Source of the DNA: Glandiceps talaboti
Lineage: Eukaryota; Hemichordata; Enteropneusta; Spengelidae
Assembly: GCF_964340395.1 (NCBI RefSeq)
Contig: NC_135561.1
Span: 10,895,232-10,959,231, forward strand
Length of the DNA stretch: 64,000 bases
Direction of reading: 5' to 3'
In this document: positions 1 through 12,875 of the stretch, piece by piece
Numbering within the stretch: position 1 is the stretch's first letter
Layout of the letters: the number at the start of each line of letters is the position of its first letter
Program-made: the position numbers and the translations under genes
Notes under the pieces: generated by a model
What the model was told of the DNA's origin: nothing
The model's input: only the letters and a program-made list of their open reading frames with translations
Database searches by the model: none

Positions 1-390
1 GAGATCTTTAGCAATAATGCTGATGCGAAAAATTAAATATGAACAGCTGTGTATTAAATTTACATTTAAAAGATGTAAAAAAAAATAGTAGAATGTAACA
101 ATTTTGTGTTGACATTTTGTCTCAGAGTGATGATCTAGCTATAGAAATGGAAGTGAATCACTAACACAAACACACTATGCAAACATTCTGACTTCTGTGT
201 ATTGAATAGTGTCCTGTTTGTCTGTTTTCATTTGGATCAATAATGACTGTTGTCAGAACTCCTTGAAAGTATTAAATTCAAACACAGATCAAAGTTACTG
301 TCTGTATTTAGTCTAGAGGCTCATAATCCGTTGGCTTTGAATCTGAAGATAATATGACAATCTGATTAAAATACGATGTAGTGAATATAG

Positions 391-483
391 TAGTTCCTAT
401 ACAGTTTCCTTACCATTTACATCATCCACTCACAGTATAGTTCCTATACAGTTTTGTTACCATTTACACCTCCACTCACAGTA
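391..483. repeat. Interspersed repeat fragment, internally duplicated
   Basis: A unit of about 45 bp beginning 'tagttcctatacagtttc' and ending 'ccactcacagta' occurs twice in direct orientation. Related sequence recurs at 6840–6910, inside the inverted repeat at 3070–3235 and, in reverse, at 23858–23936. Several copies are followed by a 'gagaccatgtcagcatccag'-like segment. Confidence 0.6.
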
Positions 484-2455
484 TAGTCAAAGTCATGGTT
501 AACACAGTCCCTCATCAAAGTTAGTGTTTATTAGGGCAGTTATGTAATGTCCAAATGTGGTATATTTGTCAGCTGGGATGCTATGATACACTGTTTACGA
601 ATGACAGTTGGGGTTCACTTGATTGGATGAACAACTTTTTTGTGTTGATTGAGGGACTTTGACTAGACATGGTTTAGTTAGAGACCACATTGGCACTCAG
701 ACTATAGTGAATACAACTCAGCTCGATTTCTTTATTTACCTCTATTTCCTTTGTTTAGTGTCATTTGTTGTTGAAAACAAACAACACGTACTAAACATTT
801 AGAAACTGGTTTCAAACAAAAAAGCATCAGAAATAGTATTTTGGTGTGACAAATTTGTAAAACCATGGAAATATAGTTCCTGTATTGATAAACCAGAGAC
901 TTGGCTATGGCTTCACAATGTTACTACTATACTCAGGACAAACTTAAGTATATTTGAACCAAACAGCATTGTCAAGCCAAGTCGTATCTATAGGTCCAGC
1001 AGCTATCAATAGTTTCGAATCGGTCTCTGATAAATTGTGAAACGAGCTATAATCTGTAAATTCTATCTAAATCGACCTAAATCGACCCAAACTACCCATA
1101 AACGAGCATAAACAAACCAAGACCAACCAAAAAACGAGCCAAAACAAGCCAGGAATTGACGCCAATGTCTTCGACAGGCACACACTCACACTCCGCATAC
1201 AGACACTCAAGGTCTCGAATCTCAAAATCTCTCTTTTTTTAAACGTCTTTTCTGTTAATTCTCTTTGAAAAGAGATTCAAAGCCACACATTAATCCTCTA
1301 GACTATAGTCATCATTCCAGATAGCCAAGTCTTTGGGTTGCAGAATAAGGTTATACAAACATACTTCAACAGTAAAACTCTTATCAATGTCCAAATGAAA
1401 AATCTGGTAGTTTCAAAAAAAATTTAAATGACTTTCATGTGAACACATTGATAATAAAGGCACTCTTTTGTTCTTTGTCATTAAATTATTCAAATTTTCA
1501 TTCCTTAAATGACAAAAGTAAATTTTTGCACATTTTGACCTCTGATGATAAACTTCCTTTTGGAAAATTTGTTGTTGATGTAAAGAGTCCTCCAACAGTT
1601 GGCTAAATGACTGTATTGTACTCACTTTATTTCTGTATGTTATTTTTGTGTACTTTACCATGCTTGCTATAATGGTGTGTTGTTAATGCATAAAGTTTGA
1701 TTGATTAATAGCACCTGTTGATCCAAAATACATCTTGTGAAGTAGAAGAATTTAACTTACTCTCTGATAGACTCACCTAGACAGTAAAAAGAACGAAGTC
1801 ATGAATTTGTTTTAAAAGGGGTAGCTGCAGTCTGTATATTTACAGTGAGCAAACAAGACTGAGACTTTATTGTTACACTTGATGTCCTATTGTTATGAGT
1901 TTGGTACAGTCACTATTTGAATAGCTAACCCTTACTTCATTACAGTGTCAATCACTGTAAATAGGGTAAAGCTAACAATATCAATATATAACATTGGTAT
2001 CCAGGGAATACAGTATAAAAATCACTTCCACTTAATTACTGTAACTATGTGAATAAGAAAGCATGTGTTACATTTCAGAGCTAAGGTTTATAGTTGCCAT
2101 GCCAACTGTAGTCTGACACAATAGAATTTAATGAGATGATTAGAAACAATGTCACATTGTGAGTGTGTGCTCATTATGTAAACACACCTTCATATATATT
2201 GGTAATCTTTAAGGTTCTTACTGTGATTATTGACTTACAACACACAATAATGTTTTTACAGGTGAATGTTTTATTTTTATTACTCTACTCATAGTTATGT
2301 AGTAACAAACCCCCTAAGGCCTCACTATATCTTTCTTACTGTTGTTTCTTTGGTTGAACATAGAAAAATATCAGCGCAAACCACGGCCTGTTTTACGGCA
2401 ACGTTCTTAACGTTATTTCGAAATGTAGTGGTAGAAATAATAACTCTGGTTTGCG

Positions 2456-2796
2456 AGAATGCCATATGGATGACAAATGGGTGTTTATTTTGGATTTTTA
2501 ATTTTTCTGACAAATTCTGCTATCAGTTTTCAACTTGAAAAAAACAATGTGAAACGTCTTTGACCAAATCCGTGTTTGTAACTCAATAAATTACAAAAAG
2601 TGTTTAAAAAGTTTATTATTGTACATACAATAACAAGTATTTTAAAACATATTTTAATGTTTTGCAATTTTTTTAGTTACAAAGAAGGTTTTTAGCCTAT
2701 GTTTTTTCATATTTTTTGTTCAAGTTTAAGAGCATTGTAAAGTTGTCTTAAAAACTAAAAATCCAAAATAAATCCCAATATGTCATCCACATCCTT
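2456..2796. mobile_element. Degenerate foldback MITE (TTAA/TA family), copy A
   Basis: The left side carries 'gccatatggatgacaaatgg' and 'ttattttggatttttaattt'. The right side carries the reverse complement ('aaaaatccaaaataaatccc ... gtcatccac'), with a central 'ttattgtacatacaataa' palindrome. The layout matches the clean copies at 4239–4578 and 39097–39442, but the arms have diverged, so it is probably an older insertion. Confidence 0.7.
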
Positions 2797-3069
2797 TACA
2801 AAAGGTTAAACTTAAAATTAAGAAAACCATGGAGAAATTTATGGTGATTTTAAACATTTTGATTCATATTTCAAGCATTTGCAAAACCAATGATGTTGTC
2901 ATGACACAGAACGCCAATGGTATTAAATCCCATATTTTATGTTCAAACACATACAACTTGGTTTGCCAATCTTGTTAACTGTTAGAGTCGCCACTGAAAT
3001 TGTGGTTTGATGTATATATACAAAACTCAGTATATCATGATTTTGAAACTTTAAAAATAGTCCAGTGCT

Positions 3070-3185
3070 ATCCTTCACTAGTCTAGTTACGATACAATAC
3101 GAGTTACAATTACTATGATCATCTCCACTCACTACAGATAATCGTAGTAATTGTAACTCGTCTCGTATTATAGGAACTAGACTAA
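3070..3185. repeat. Inverted repeat (hairpin-forming)
   Basis: 'tagtctagttacgatacaat' followed by 'acgagttacaattact' on the left is matched in reverse by 'agtaattgtaactcgt' and 'cgtattataggaactagact' on the right, around a loop of about 35 bases. It contains the 'gaactagac' end seen in the repeat at 23858–23936, so it is probably a foldback form of that repeat. Confidence 0.6.
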
Positions 3186-3458
3186 TTCTTCACCGAATCT
3201 CAAGATGATTCAAAAACACTTTGGCATCCAGACTTACTTGAAAGTGCAGGAGACAATTAAACTTGGTTTGAGTTTGTACTTTGTGTCTTTGTTATTCAGA
3301 TGCATTTGTATTTCTTACAATTTAAAAGACATTTACATTCAAATGTTGAAGTGAATCCCGCATGTCATGACTGTCTTTATCTGAATACCATCTCAATGTT
3401 ATATAACAGTACAGACTAAAGACTTATCTGAATGCACACTCATGTACTGGAAATAAAA

Positions 3459-3640
3459 CCTAGATATTTCAAGTTTGTCACCAGAAAATGTTATGATTTT
3501 ACAGTCTTCAGCTTAAAGTTCTCAAAATTAATTTCAACTAATTACCAGACTGATATATTATGTTCATGTAAAGGAATTAAGGCAACATCTTAACATTTTA
3601 GTTTTCCAGAAAAATAAGTGAAAATAAGCTGACAATATTA
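3459..3640. repeat. Interspersed repeat of about 180 bp, copy 1
   Basis: Shares the ordered blocks 'cctagatatt', 'attttacagtcttcag', 'ttaccagactg(g)tatatt', 'gttcatgta' and 'tttccag..aaatta/aagtgaaaata' with 6041–6215 and 18600–18790. No coding potential or terminal inverted repeat was recognised; a SINE or non-autonomous element is possible. Confidence 0.75.
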
Positions 3641-4238
3641 CTGTAAACCTGAAACTTTTGCTAAAGGCTTTGTTTGCTGTCAAATCTAAATTTCTTGGCC
3701 TAAAGTCCAGTCATGAGGATTTGGCTTTCGCCTTCCCTAGCGATGTCTGATATGTGGGGAAAGGCTGAGTGCCAAAAATCTCTCCATGCCTGGATTCTAG
3801 ACTACAAATTTCTCTATAGAAATTAGACTGTACAAATACATAAATTCAGAAAAATGTAGGACTCTTTCATCAATTATTTATTGAAGTACAAAATACAAAT
3901 GTTCTTGTCACATATGAAATTTTAAAGAAATGGCCTAAAAATCAACAGTTTTACCATTTTAAAAATCACATAAAATACAGTCAGAAATAATTTGATTGGA
4001 ATGTGATATAAGTTCTTGCCACTATTGATAAGTATGGTGTTATTGTTAGATACCATATTTTTTTTATCTTATAATTCAAAATTTCAACAAAAAAATTATT
4101 ATAATGAACTGTTCATGTATTGAATTTTTTAATATTGGTTTAAAAATAGTACAGGTAGCTGGTTTAGTAGAGTGAGCAGCTGTTAGTACAAAACTATAAT
4201 TTCATATGGTGAATGTGACTCAGTTGTTTAAAAATTAA

Positions 4239-4578
4239 AGTGGCCATATGGATGAGGATTGGGGTATTTATTTTGGATTTTTAATTTATAAAACAATTTT
4301 ATCCTGGCTTCCTACTTGAAAAATCAATGTGAAAAAACATATGCCAAGTCCTTGTTTTTAATTCAATAAATTGCAAAAGATTAATAAATGTGTAAAATGT
4401 TTGTTATTATACATACAATAACAAACTTTTTACACATTTTTTAGCTTTTTGTAATTTATTGAGTCACAAAACACAGACTTGTCTATGTTATTTCATATTG
4501 ATTTTTCAAGTAGGAAGCCATGATAAAATTATATTATAAATTAAAAATCCAAAATAAATACTCATCCATATGGCCACT
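4239..4578. mobile_element. Foldback MITE (TTAA/TA family), copy B
   Basis: A near-perfect palindrome: the left end 'agtggccatatggatgagga' is the reverse complement of the right end '...ctcatccatatggccact', and the arms continue inward to the centre 'gtttgttattatacatacaa'. It is flanked by TTAA on the left (4235–4238) and TTAC on the right. The duplication could be TTAA or just TA, which would point to different transposase families (piggyBac/Kolobok-like versus Tc1/mariner-like). No transposase is encoded. Confidence 0.85.
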
Positions 4579-5434
4579 TTACAAAGAATACTAAAAACAT
4601 CTGTTATCAACTATTTGCATTACTAGAATACATAGGTAAAACCGTCATCTGTTTTGATCAAGAGTTATTGCTCAATAGACTAAGATACGTCATGTTTTAC
4701 AGCCCTATCAGGCTTTTTAGCCACAAATGGTGCTGGCTAATAGTGTGGCACAATTGTTTGTATCTTACAGACTAATTGCTTGAGTGAACTTTACTTCTGA
4801 GAGGACTGTTCTACCTATGTTTTTCAATACCTCTTTTTCTACAGACCTAGCAGCGTTTTATCCATTAGTATTTTTTACTATACCATAGGGATTGTTTTAT
4901 AATGGGTTTTATCATTTTCAATAAATAAAAAATTGTGATATTTGTGACTATCCACTGTAAAGTATCACCTCTAAGTGCGTCACGCTGTATTGTACATTAT
5001 ATCTTTGTTGCTAAGCAACCAGACTGTGTTTTGTATATACGAATGTTGGAGAAACTTGGCTAACCAACCATAACTGGTTTTACAACACTGCGAGATATCC
5101 CCTTTCCGACTGAACAATACCTACCATTGATAATGTTTAATGTTGTAGTTTTGAAACATGGTGAATGGCTACTGAGAGACTGAAGGTCAACGCTGAATGT
5201 TTACAAAAAAAAAAACCTATGATTTTCATTCAGGGCTATAGAAAATTGATTAACCTTTTATACGAGTGGCAAATTACTCTGTGTACGTACATGTATAGTG
5301 TCAGTTGCTGTGGTCACTACTATAACACTTGATACATTAAAATATTTTTCTAGACTTGCTGTCGTTGACTACCAGAGACGTTGATATGTTTACATATTTT
5401 CTATAAAAGTGACCACTATAGGCCGCTTGCTATC

Positions 5435-5435
<1 letters not shown>

Positions 5436-5469
<34 letters not shown>
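5436..5469. repeat. Poly-C tract of about 34 bases
   Basis: An uninterrupted run of C in the given strand. The length is likely to be unreliable in assembly. Confidence 0.95.
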
Positions 5470-6040
5470 ATGATATGAGTGGAAAATTAAGGCTAGAACT
5501 AAGAATGAACTTCATGTTGGCAACATCAACGTCAGGTCTATCACAACAGAATTCAACCTATCAACTTCACACCATTGTCTATTGAAAATACTATATTATA
5601 ACATCACATGGTGTAGAATCCAACAGGTGTCATATCAATTTGCCAAGAAATTAAAAATCCATGTTGGAAGGCCGAGTATTTCAAGTATTTCATACAGCAT
5701 AAAATTGTTTATGTATTTTACATTATACCATGGGTATATTTTTACAACAATTTTTTTTCATTCCATCAATTTTTGGAAAAATAATTAATTCTGGTATGAC
5801 CAGTTTCATAAATATATACATGTGTCTTGTTGTTACTGCAGTGAAGTCTGCTGGTTTTAATATTTCTTTCAAAGATTTTTTTTTTAATTTCATTCCGTTA
5901 TTACCAACATAATTTAAATTTCAACACAGTAATAAATCAATGGCAGGAACTGAACATGGAGTGAAACACTTCATATACTAGCTACTAGTAAGTGTTTAAC
6001 AGGAGAACAAGTAATGTATTCAATGCTAAACAGACCGTAA

Positions 6041-6215
6041 ACCTAGATATTGTCACCACTACAAAATTTTGCGATTTTACAGTCTTCAGCTAGTTCTCAA
6101 AGACTAAATTTTCACTAGTTACCAGACTGGTACATTATGTTCATGTACAAGAAAACATTTTAGTCAATACTTATTTTTGTATTTTTGTTTTCCAGGGAAA
6201 TTAGTGAAAATAGGT
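6041..6215. repeat. Interspersed repeat of about 180 bp, copy 2
   Basis: Same ordered blocks as 3459–3640 and 18600–18790, for example 'cctagatattgtcaccacta', 'gattttacagtcttcagcta' and 'ttaccagactggtacattat'. Closest to the copy at 18600. Confidence 0.75.
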
Positions 6216-7142
6216 CATTTCCAGGTTAAATTACAGTATACAGTGGTAATAGTGATACCTCCATTAGTACTTGTACGTGTACATTTGGTACATTTTGTAC
6301 AATTTAGCAGCTTTCAAATCGAATGAAAGTTAAATTCTTTTAACCACAGGGACAGTTGTTATGTAGCGTAATGTCATAAGCTTAGCTACACACCTTTTGA
6401 GTATTACAAGAGTTTAAGAATACAGCCATTCAATTGTCCATACTTACATTCCATACAATAATATTGGCCTTCTAATTGTACACACAGAATAAAGCTCTTC
6501 AACAATGCTGAAAACATGCCTGTAGGCTATTCATAATCACAGTAAAAGTTGAAAACATTGCCTGTCACAGCTTTACACAATCCCAACATGCAAAGCTCTA
6601 AAAAGACATGCGTGCCTGACAGTACATTTAATTGTTAGAGTGGCCCAAACTTTGTTTGTTTGCTATAACCTTTCATGAGAATATGCCGTAAGTATGATTT
6701 CAGAGCTAACATCGTCCAGGACAACCAATCACACCATGGTTTTAGAACCTGTCAAATTTGTTTTGCTCAAGATATGTTTCCTATTTATTTATTTCCAGTT
6801 GTAATCATAAAAATGATTATATATTAGTAGTTCTTCTGTCAGTCTAGTTCCTATACGGTATCGTTACAATTTACACCTCCACTAGTCAGAGACCATGTCA
6901 GCATCCAGACTATTCTGCTCTGTGAGTGAGTGTTGAAATTTGATTCAAAAGAGGTGATTTTTTTCTTTTTAGAAAAACTTTTTTTTTTAAAGATTTTTTT
7001 AGCTTGAAGGTCTGAAAGTGTAGTATGTATGTAGCTGACATGTTAAAAAATATCAAATTACAGTTTAGAATTAGTTGACGTGAGTTTTTAATGTATAGTC
7101 ATTATTTTAATACATGTAGTAGCTGAAATAGCCTACTTAAGA

Positions 7143-7340
7143 CATCATCACATAGCGATGAATTCCATTGTGTTCTCTCCTAAATAGTCTAGAGGTTATC
7201 CATGGCTTTGAATTTCTTCTTCATGATTTCTTGTCGAGCTAGATGGTGGTGAAGGGAGATCTTGAGATTAGAGGCCACGGATATAGCCCTAAGCTTAAGA
7301 GCTACCTCCCAAAGCACAATGAAATTCATTGATGACATGT
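7143..7340. repeat. Imperfect inverted repeat, MITE-like
   Basis: The left end 'catcacatagcgatgaattc' followed by 'cattgtg' is mirrored by the right end 'cacaatgaaattcattgatg'. The interior shares 'tctagaggttatccatggct' with sequence near 312–350. It encodes nothing recognisable. Confidence 0.5.
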
Positions 7341-8637
7341 ATGCATGCATGGATAATTTTTAGCACTATCCTATGTTGTCTTGTTTATAGCCCGGACACT
7401 AAAGCTTAACAATTTGTCACCAGAAAGTACTAAAGTCAATGATATAGTGCAACTAAGCCCAGGTGCTAGACCATATTAAAGATACAATGTACTTGTATGT
7501 AACAGTATGTTGTATTGTTCAGCCCTATCAGGCTTTTTAGCATACATACGTGGCATGCCATTCAATGTTGTATCTTATATACTGTGCTTGCAGACTAGAT
7601 TAGGGTACGTAGGACTCGATTCTGTTCTTTTCCTTCTCTTGTTTATAGTGATATTGTCATAGTTGAGTTCTGTACTCCGTCTGTAAGCAGGACTACCGTA
7701 ATGTACATTGCACCAGATAGACAAGTCTCTGGGTCGTCTTGTCTAAAACATAGCTGTCTATCTCAGAATCATCATGCAATATTCCAGTTAACCCATAGAC
7801 TTTGCTATCTGACTCAATATACACATCAAATAACATCGTGAAGTCACAGAGCCAGGTCTCTGGGATACTGGCTATACCTTTAAGAATGTGACATTCACAG
7901 ACGCTACTTGCGATAACAACTAGTGGTTATGATGAACTTTGGTATTTTATCAGACAATTAGTAGCATTAGTTCAGTGCAATCATGGAGGTGTGAGGGAAG
8001 CTATTTATGATGGCTGTCTTCCATTGTGTACATTCTAATTGCAGCTATCTGTATAGAAATGATAGATGAAAAGGAGATGCCATTGCAATCCGACCTTTGA
8101 CCTTTGTTGATTTTAGTAGTGTTCACCCTAAAATACCCACAATTCAGCAGAAGAATTCAAAGGATTAAAAATTTTCAGATTATTTTAATGACACGTTTTA
8201 TAGTGATACTGCCGTATTTTGTCCAATTTCAAAGTGGTTTTTGGAGAACCATCCTTATAAATTGATCTAAGAAATTGACTTTTATATCTAGACCTTCACC
8301 CAAAATGAAATAGATTATGGTTATAATATTATTAATGTCAGTCATCCTCAATTTCAATGTAACTGGGGGGGGGGGGGGGTCTTACACGCCCCTCCCCCTT
8401 TTTATACTTTGGACATTTGCCTAACAGTGATAAATACTTACATAATTTGCATATTTTTATTTAAAATCTGAGGGCTATTAATTTACCTATGATACATACA
8501 AATCAAATTGTGCAATTTATGGGTAATGAATAATATACACAAAATATCCCATTGTATCATTTGTTCCCATGTTAAAGTTGAAAACTTTTTTTGACCGATA
8601 TTAACAGTTTCGTGGATTTTTTGTTGTTTATTTTCAG

Positions 8638-8704
8638 CAATGTCAGCAAGACAGCTTGAATTATCAAATAGTAAAAACGTGTCAAAAGAATACCTTGGCG
8701 ACAA
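8638..8704 (+). CDS. THEG-like gene, internal exon
   Basis: A 67-base exon bounded by an acceptor ('attttcag') and a donor (AA|gtaagt). It enters with two bases completing a codon and reads MSARQLELSNSK...YLGDK in the frame that continues exactly into the exon at 9049 (the split Lys codon joins as AA|A). The 'SAR..EL...K' pattern is one degenerate THEG repeat. Because it enters mid-codon, the ATG at 8640 is probably not the true start and at least one upstream exon is missing. Confidence 0.7.
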
Positions 8705-8782
8705 GTAAGTAAACAAAAGTGTTATCTATATACCCATCAGTGTGCCATCAACAAACAATTTTCATGATGCACCTACATCTTA

Positions 8783-8947
8783 TTAAAATACATACAACAT
8801 ACAATAACAGAGATTTTACGCATTTATTAATCTTTTGCAATTTATTAACTAACAAACAAGAGTTTACCTATGGTGTTTCACGTTGATTTTTCAAGTTGGA
8901 AGCCATGATAAAATTGTTCTACAAATTAAAAATCCAAAATAAATTCT
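8783..8947. mobile_element. Half copy of the TTAA/TA foldback MITE, copy C
   Basis: Contains only the central 'acatacaataaca' segment and one arm ('cacgttgatttttcaagttg', 'ccatgataaaattgttctac', 'aattaaaaatccaaaataaa'). The other arm is missing. It sits in the intron between the two visible THEG-like exons. Confidence 0.75.
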
Positions 8948-9048
8948 ACCGCCTAATTCATTAATTTACATGAATTAGCATAATCATTAGCATATTATTT
9001 GCATATTGTTCATATTTTAAGTTTCAGTTTTTATTTTTGATTTCACAG

Positions 9049-9619
9049 ACCTTCTCCAATTTGGCCAGTCAGCAAAGCAGCTCAGAAAGGATCGGCTTCA
9101 GATCGTGTTGAAGCCCTAAGTGCGCACAAAATGCTACACCGATTATTTCAACCGGAACGTACAATAGAGACACGTGTCAGTCCCGCCGCAAAGAGTGCTT
9201 CGGCTTCAGATCGTATTGAGCATCTGTCATTACCTAAAGTATACAAGCCACTTTTGATTCGTCCTAGCAGAGAGTGGGACGTTGATGAATGGGAACAAGA
9301 AATTACCGACGCCGCAAAACAAGCACGAGCCAGCGCACGACTTGAAGCACTTGCAGAACCGAAACACAACCACAGTCTCTTTCAGCCTGAGAAGACCATT
9401 CAGTGGCCAGTGTCAGAACCTGCGATGAAAGCTCTAGCAACAATACGGCTTCAACAACTGGCTCGTCCTAAGAGCCGCGGGAAGTATGATAATTTTGACC
9501 CCTATAAAGTTACACCTGCTGCCAGAAATGCCAGACCAACACCAAGAATCGGCGAACTTGCTGCGCCAATACCAAGAAAAGTACGCCAAAAGAAAATACT
9601 AACAGGTGCGGCTTCTTAA
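9049..9619 (+). CDS. THEG/SPMAP2-like repeat protein, terminal coding exon
   Basis: This exon follows a 'tttcacag' acceptor and runs 190 codons to a TAA. It encodes a chain of THEG repeats of about 20–35 residues. Each has a Trp/Val-Pro/Ser-x-Ala-(A/M)-x-x-Ala core followed by R-(V/I/L)-x-x-L-(A/S)-x-P-K, for example IWPVSKAAQKGSASDRVEAL, RVSPAAKSASASDRIEHL, QWPVSEPAMKALATIRLQQL and KVTPAARNARPTPRIGEL. In vertebrates this family (testicular haploid expressed gene) is tied to male germ cells and sperm. That role is family knowledge and is not visible here. The C-terminus is basic (KVRQKK). The N-terminal part of the protein was not found. A polyadenylation signal follows at 9844. Confidence 0.85.
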
Positions 9620-9843
9620 AAAAAAAGTGATAACAAATATAAGAATATACTGGTGTGGGTAACAGCAATACTTGGAACTTCTGCTACCTCTGGGACAACA
9701 CCTTGGCTGTTCTGTTATGAATACTCACCCACTTAGAATAATTTGAGTGAATTGTTTGTATAATAGACAATCTTTGTTCCAGAGGGGCAGACAAAAACGA
9801 AATATATTTTTGAAAAACTGCCAGTTCTCTAAAAAAAAATAAT

Positions 9844-9849
9844 AATAAA
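9844..9849 (+). terminator. Candidate polyadenylation signal for the THEG-like gene
   Basis: AATAAA lies 225 bases after the TAA of the THEG-like exon, in an A-rich stretch. Confidence 0.5.
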
Positions 9850-10649
9850 GATATATCCGTCCATTTCAAAATCTCTGCCATTATAGAAGTTTTCTCTTTT
9901 TCAAACCTGGCACTTTCTCACATTTTCTGTGTCAACCGATGACAAGTCAACACAAGTCAGCAGTTAGGTGCCAACGTGCATGTTGGGCGTTGCTATGTGA
10001 CAGCGCCCTCTTGAAACAATATCTGATTTACATTTGTTTGTTTTTTTGGCTTTACATTGATATTTTGGGCTGCATTTGCATGTCATCATGGGTGCCAAAC
10101 AGCACAATTTTACAACAAGAATTCACTGCTCAGTATTGCTTCTTGGTGCTGTACAATTTACATATTGACTTGTTTCTATGGCAACTTTAAAATACATCGA
10201 ACTTCATCATATCATTCTATCTTGAAATAGACTTTTCTGATTCCATGTTGTGTTACCATAGTAACCATGATTAACCAGACATATCTTTGGCAGAGTTGTA
10301 TTCCCTGTAACAAACCTCTATCAAATATCCCATCCTGAATGGTGTGCATAAATCATCGATGTCCAAAGATTTTTCCCCTCCATTAAGTCCAGACTATTTG
10401 CATATGTTGTCTTGGCAACCGTAACTCCTTGGTGTGAAGTTACCACATGGCTCTTCCAGGTATGCATGGTTCTGCTATTACACTGTATTATGTACATGAA
10501 TGGCTAAACCTGAATGACCTTTGAACTTTTGACCCCTATGGCTTGAACTTTAAACTTTGACCGTACCATTCATAATGCATTACATGCATTGGTGTGAATG
10601 AACTCTCACAAATAATCCTACATTTTAACCTTAAAAGTATTTATCCAAA

Positions 10650-10665
10650 TGACCTAAAGTGACCT
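10650..10665 (-). promoter_or_regulatory. Perfect DR4 nuclear-receptor-type element
   Basis: TGACCT-aaag-TGACCT, i.e. on the minus strand two exact AGGTCA half-sites spaced by four bases. DR4 is the classical arrangement bound by TR/LXR-type RXR heterodimers (family knowledge). It lies in a cluster of further TGACC-like half-sites. It could be chance or part of a degenerate repeat. Confidence 0.3.
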
Positions 10666-12249
10666 TTGAACTGTATGACCCAGCATCTTGGTTTGACCCT
10701 TGACCCAGCCCAAAGCTCGGTGTGCAAAGTGAACCTATATCCATTTTCAAAACCCGACCTACACTTAAAATATTGTCTTCCATTTTGAGCATAAATCAAA
10801 TATAAAGATATTTAAACTTGATGTTTACTAACATTTTCCCATTTTATTTACTTTCATTTACAGGCTTTCTAAAGAGATTCCAGTTCTAAATTAACAACTA
10901 TTTGACTGGGTCCTTCAAGTAATCAAAGCTATATTTGTCCATACGAAATTCACTTATTCTGCTCCGATGCAATATTCAGAAATATTAACAAGAACCTACA
11001 TATCAAATGTCAGCCACCAAAATGTAACATCTGGGTACTCGCGAGGTTCATGTATGAAAATGGTACATCATAATTGAGCAAAGTTGAATGTTCCATTGAT
11101 CCCCCCCCCCCCCGCGCCCACACCACCCCCACCCCCACCCCCACCCCCTCCACTTCCAAAATTGTATGAAACTTTTTCACAAATGAAATGAATAAACATT
11201 TTCCAGCCCAAATTCAAGCCAAGATGTTGCTGAGTACAGTTCAAACTTAATATTGGTATTACATGATATACATTGTTACTTCCGAGTTTCTTTCATTGGA
11301 GTTAAGGGTCCTATGCAGTATTTCTGTGGAAACAAACCGTTTTTATGTCGTGTAGTTTGCCATTTTGATATGAAACATCCCTGTGGAAGAACACGTAGTT
11401 GCAGTACCAGTAACATCTGTTTTGTGCATGATGTTTGAAAAAATTTTTACCGAGAGTATTTTGTACCCAATGCATTTCCAAATACAACCTAATGATCACC
11501 GATCACTATGCATGCCATAAATTCCTTCCAGGTGTTGGAGAATTTCATCTATTGAGAATCTTTCCCTCTCAAATCTTCCAACTTCACGTCATATTTTCTA
11601 TCCCTTTCCCAAGGAATTCATCCTCTTTATATACCAATGTATATCCTTCAAGTTGGTATATCACGGAAGAAACCTAATATTGCTGACTCAGCGATTTTCT
11701 GACTAACGTTATACTTTTCAATTTGTTACAATTTGTTACAATTCTGTTTGGTGATTGACCATCTATGCAAGCAATGAATGACCAGAAATACAGATGATTA
11801 GCAAATTTAGTAAACCTGACTTTGCTGGTTGATATTTGGACTAAATCATAGCTAGCATGCATAAAGATGTACATATTAACCAAATGACAGTTGGTGTGGC
11901 TAGCTTACAGTATTCAATGAAATGACTCTAAGAAAAGTGAAATGATATTTTTTTATTCGTAGTAAACCATTTCATCATGCTGTTTTGTTTTGTTTCATAA
12001 AATATTATCAGCTAAAAATCACTAAACTTCATCAAAGTCTCAGCATCTTAACTCATTTACTGTCGTTTACTCTACAAAAACAACCTGGTGATATCATAAG
12101 AGCTAGGTTATAGTATCTCTATCATTGTTCATTACACATCCATCATGGATAAACTGGCTATTAAAACTGGTATACAAAATCCATGCATGGAACCACCTGT
12201 TGGATTCTGCCATATGTGGGCAAAGTTGAGGACATTGTTAAAGGCCTGG

Positions 12250-12269
12250 GTTTCAATCCCAGGTTCTCA
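12250..12269. repeat. Possible tRNA-derived SINE fragment
   Basis: 'gtttcaatcccaggttctca' is identical to 30331–30350 and contains a B-box-like GTTTCAATCC core. No full tRNA fold is present. Confidence 0.35.
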
Positions 12270-12393
12270 CATTGGTGTTACCTTATCACTGGCACTATAA
12301 ATATCACATAGAATTATTGTTTAGTTCTGGACCAATTTATTCTATAACTTTTCTGAGAATTGTTTTTCACACCTAAAATTGACGGTTAGCATA

Positions 12394-12600
12394 ATTCTAG
12401 CCACATCGGTGTACATTCTAGCCATATCGGGGTACATTCTAGCCATATCGGCATACATTCTAGCCATATTAGTGTACATTCTAGCCATATCAGCATACAT
12501 TCTAGCCATATCAGCGTACATTCTAGACATATTAGTGTACATTTGAGCCATATCAGCGTACATTCTAGCCATATCAGTGTACATTTGAGCCATATCAGCA
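12394..12600. repeat. 21-bp minisatellite, about 10 copies
   Basis: The unit 'cattctagccatatcagcgta' and close variants (atcgg/attag, ctag/ttga) are tandemly repeated about ten times. As 21 is a multiple of three, two minus-strand frames stay open across it, but these are repeat artefacts, not genes. Confidence 0.95.
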
Positions 12601-12875
12601 TTATATGTTACTCATGAGTCATGAGTGCACTGCACAGTGTCAAAAGAAATGTGACAAATAGAAGAAAGCCTTTTCAAATTATTGATTTTGTTCAAATAGA
12701 TGTGTGTTACAAAGCATGTGTACTCACTGGATATCATAACAAGTGCTACTTACATTAATTTCAATTTACACATGTACCTGAAATAGATTTTTACCACCAA
12801 AAATTATTCCATTTTTTTGGTCGACGCCATGACTTGAATTACACAATTACTATATATCGGCACATTCATGTTTCA

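Larger units (their letters stand above)
1..8637. other. Non-coding region upstream of the THEG-like exons
   Basis: No convincing coding exon was found on either strand; open frames are short and AT-rich. It holds two foldback MITEs (2456–2796, 4239–4578), two copies of an interspersed repeat (3459–3640, 6041–6215), an imperfect inverted repeat (7143–7340), a poly-C run (5436–5469) and fragments of a repeat carrying 'tagttcctatacagttt' (391–483, 6840–6910). Missing upstream exons of the THEG-like gene could lie here, since its first visible exon starts mid-codon, but none could be picked out. Confidence 0.6.

Noticed and set aside
12342-12601. Two overlapping minus-strand open frames with Met-Tyr-Ala-Asp / Cys-Thr-Leu-Ile repeats
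   Set aside because: They are translations of the 21-bp minisatellite in two frames and have no start context or neighbouring exons.
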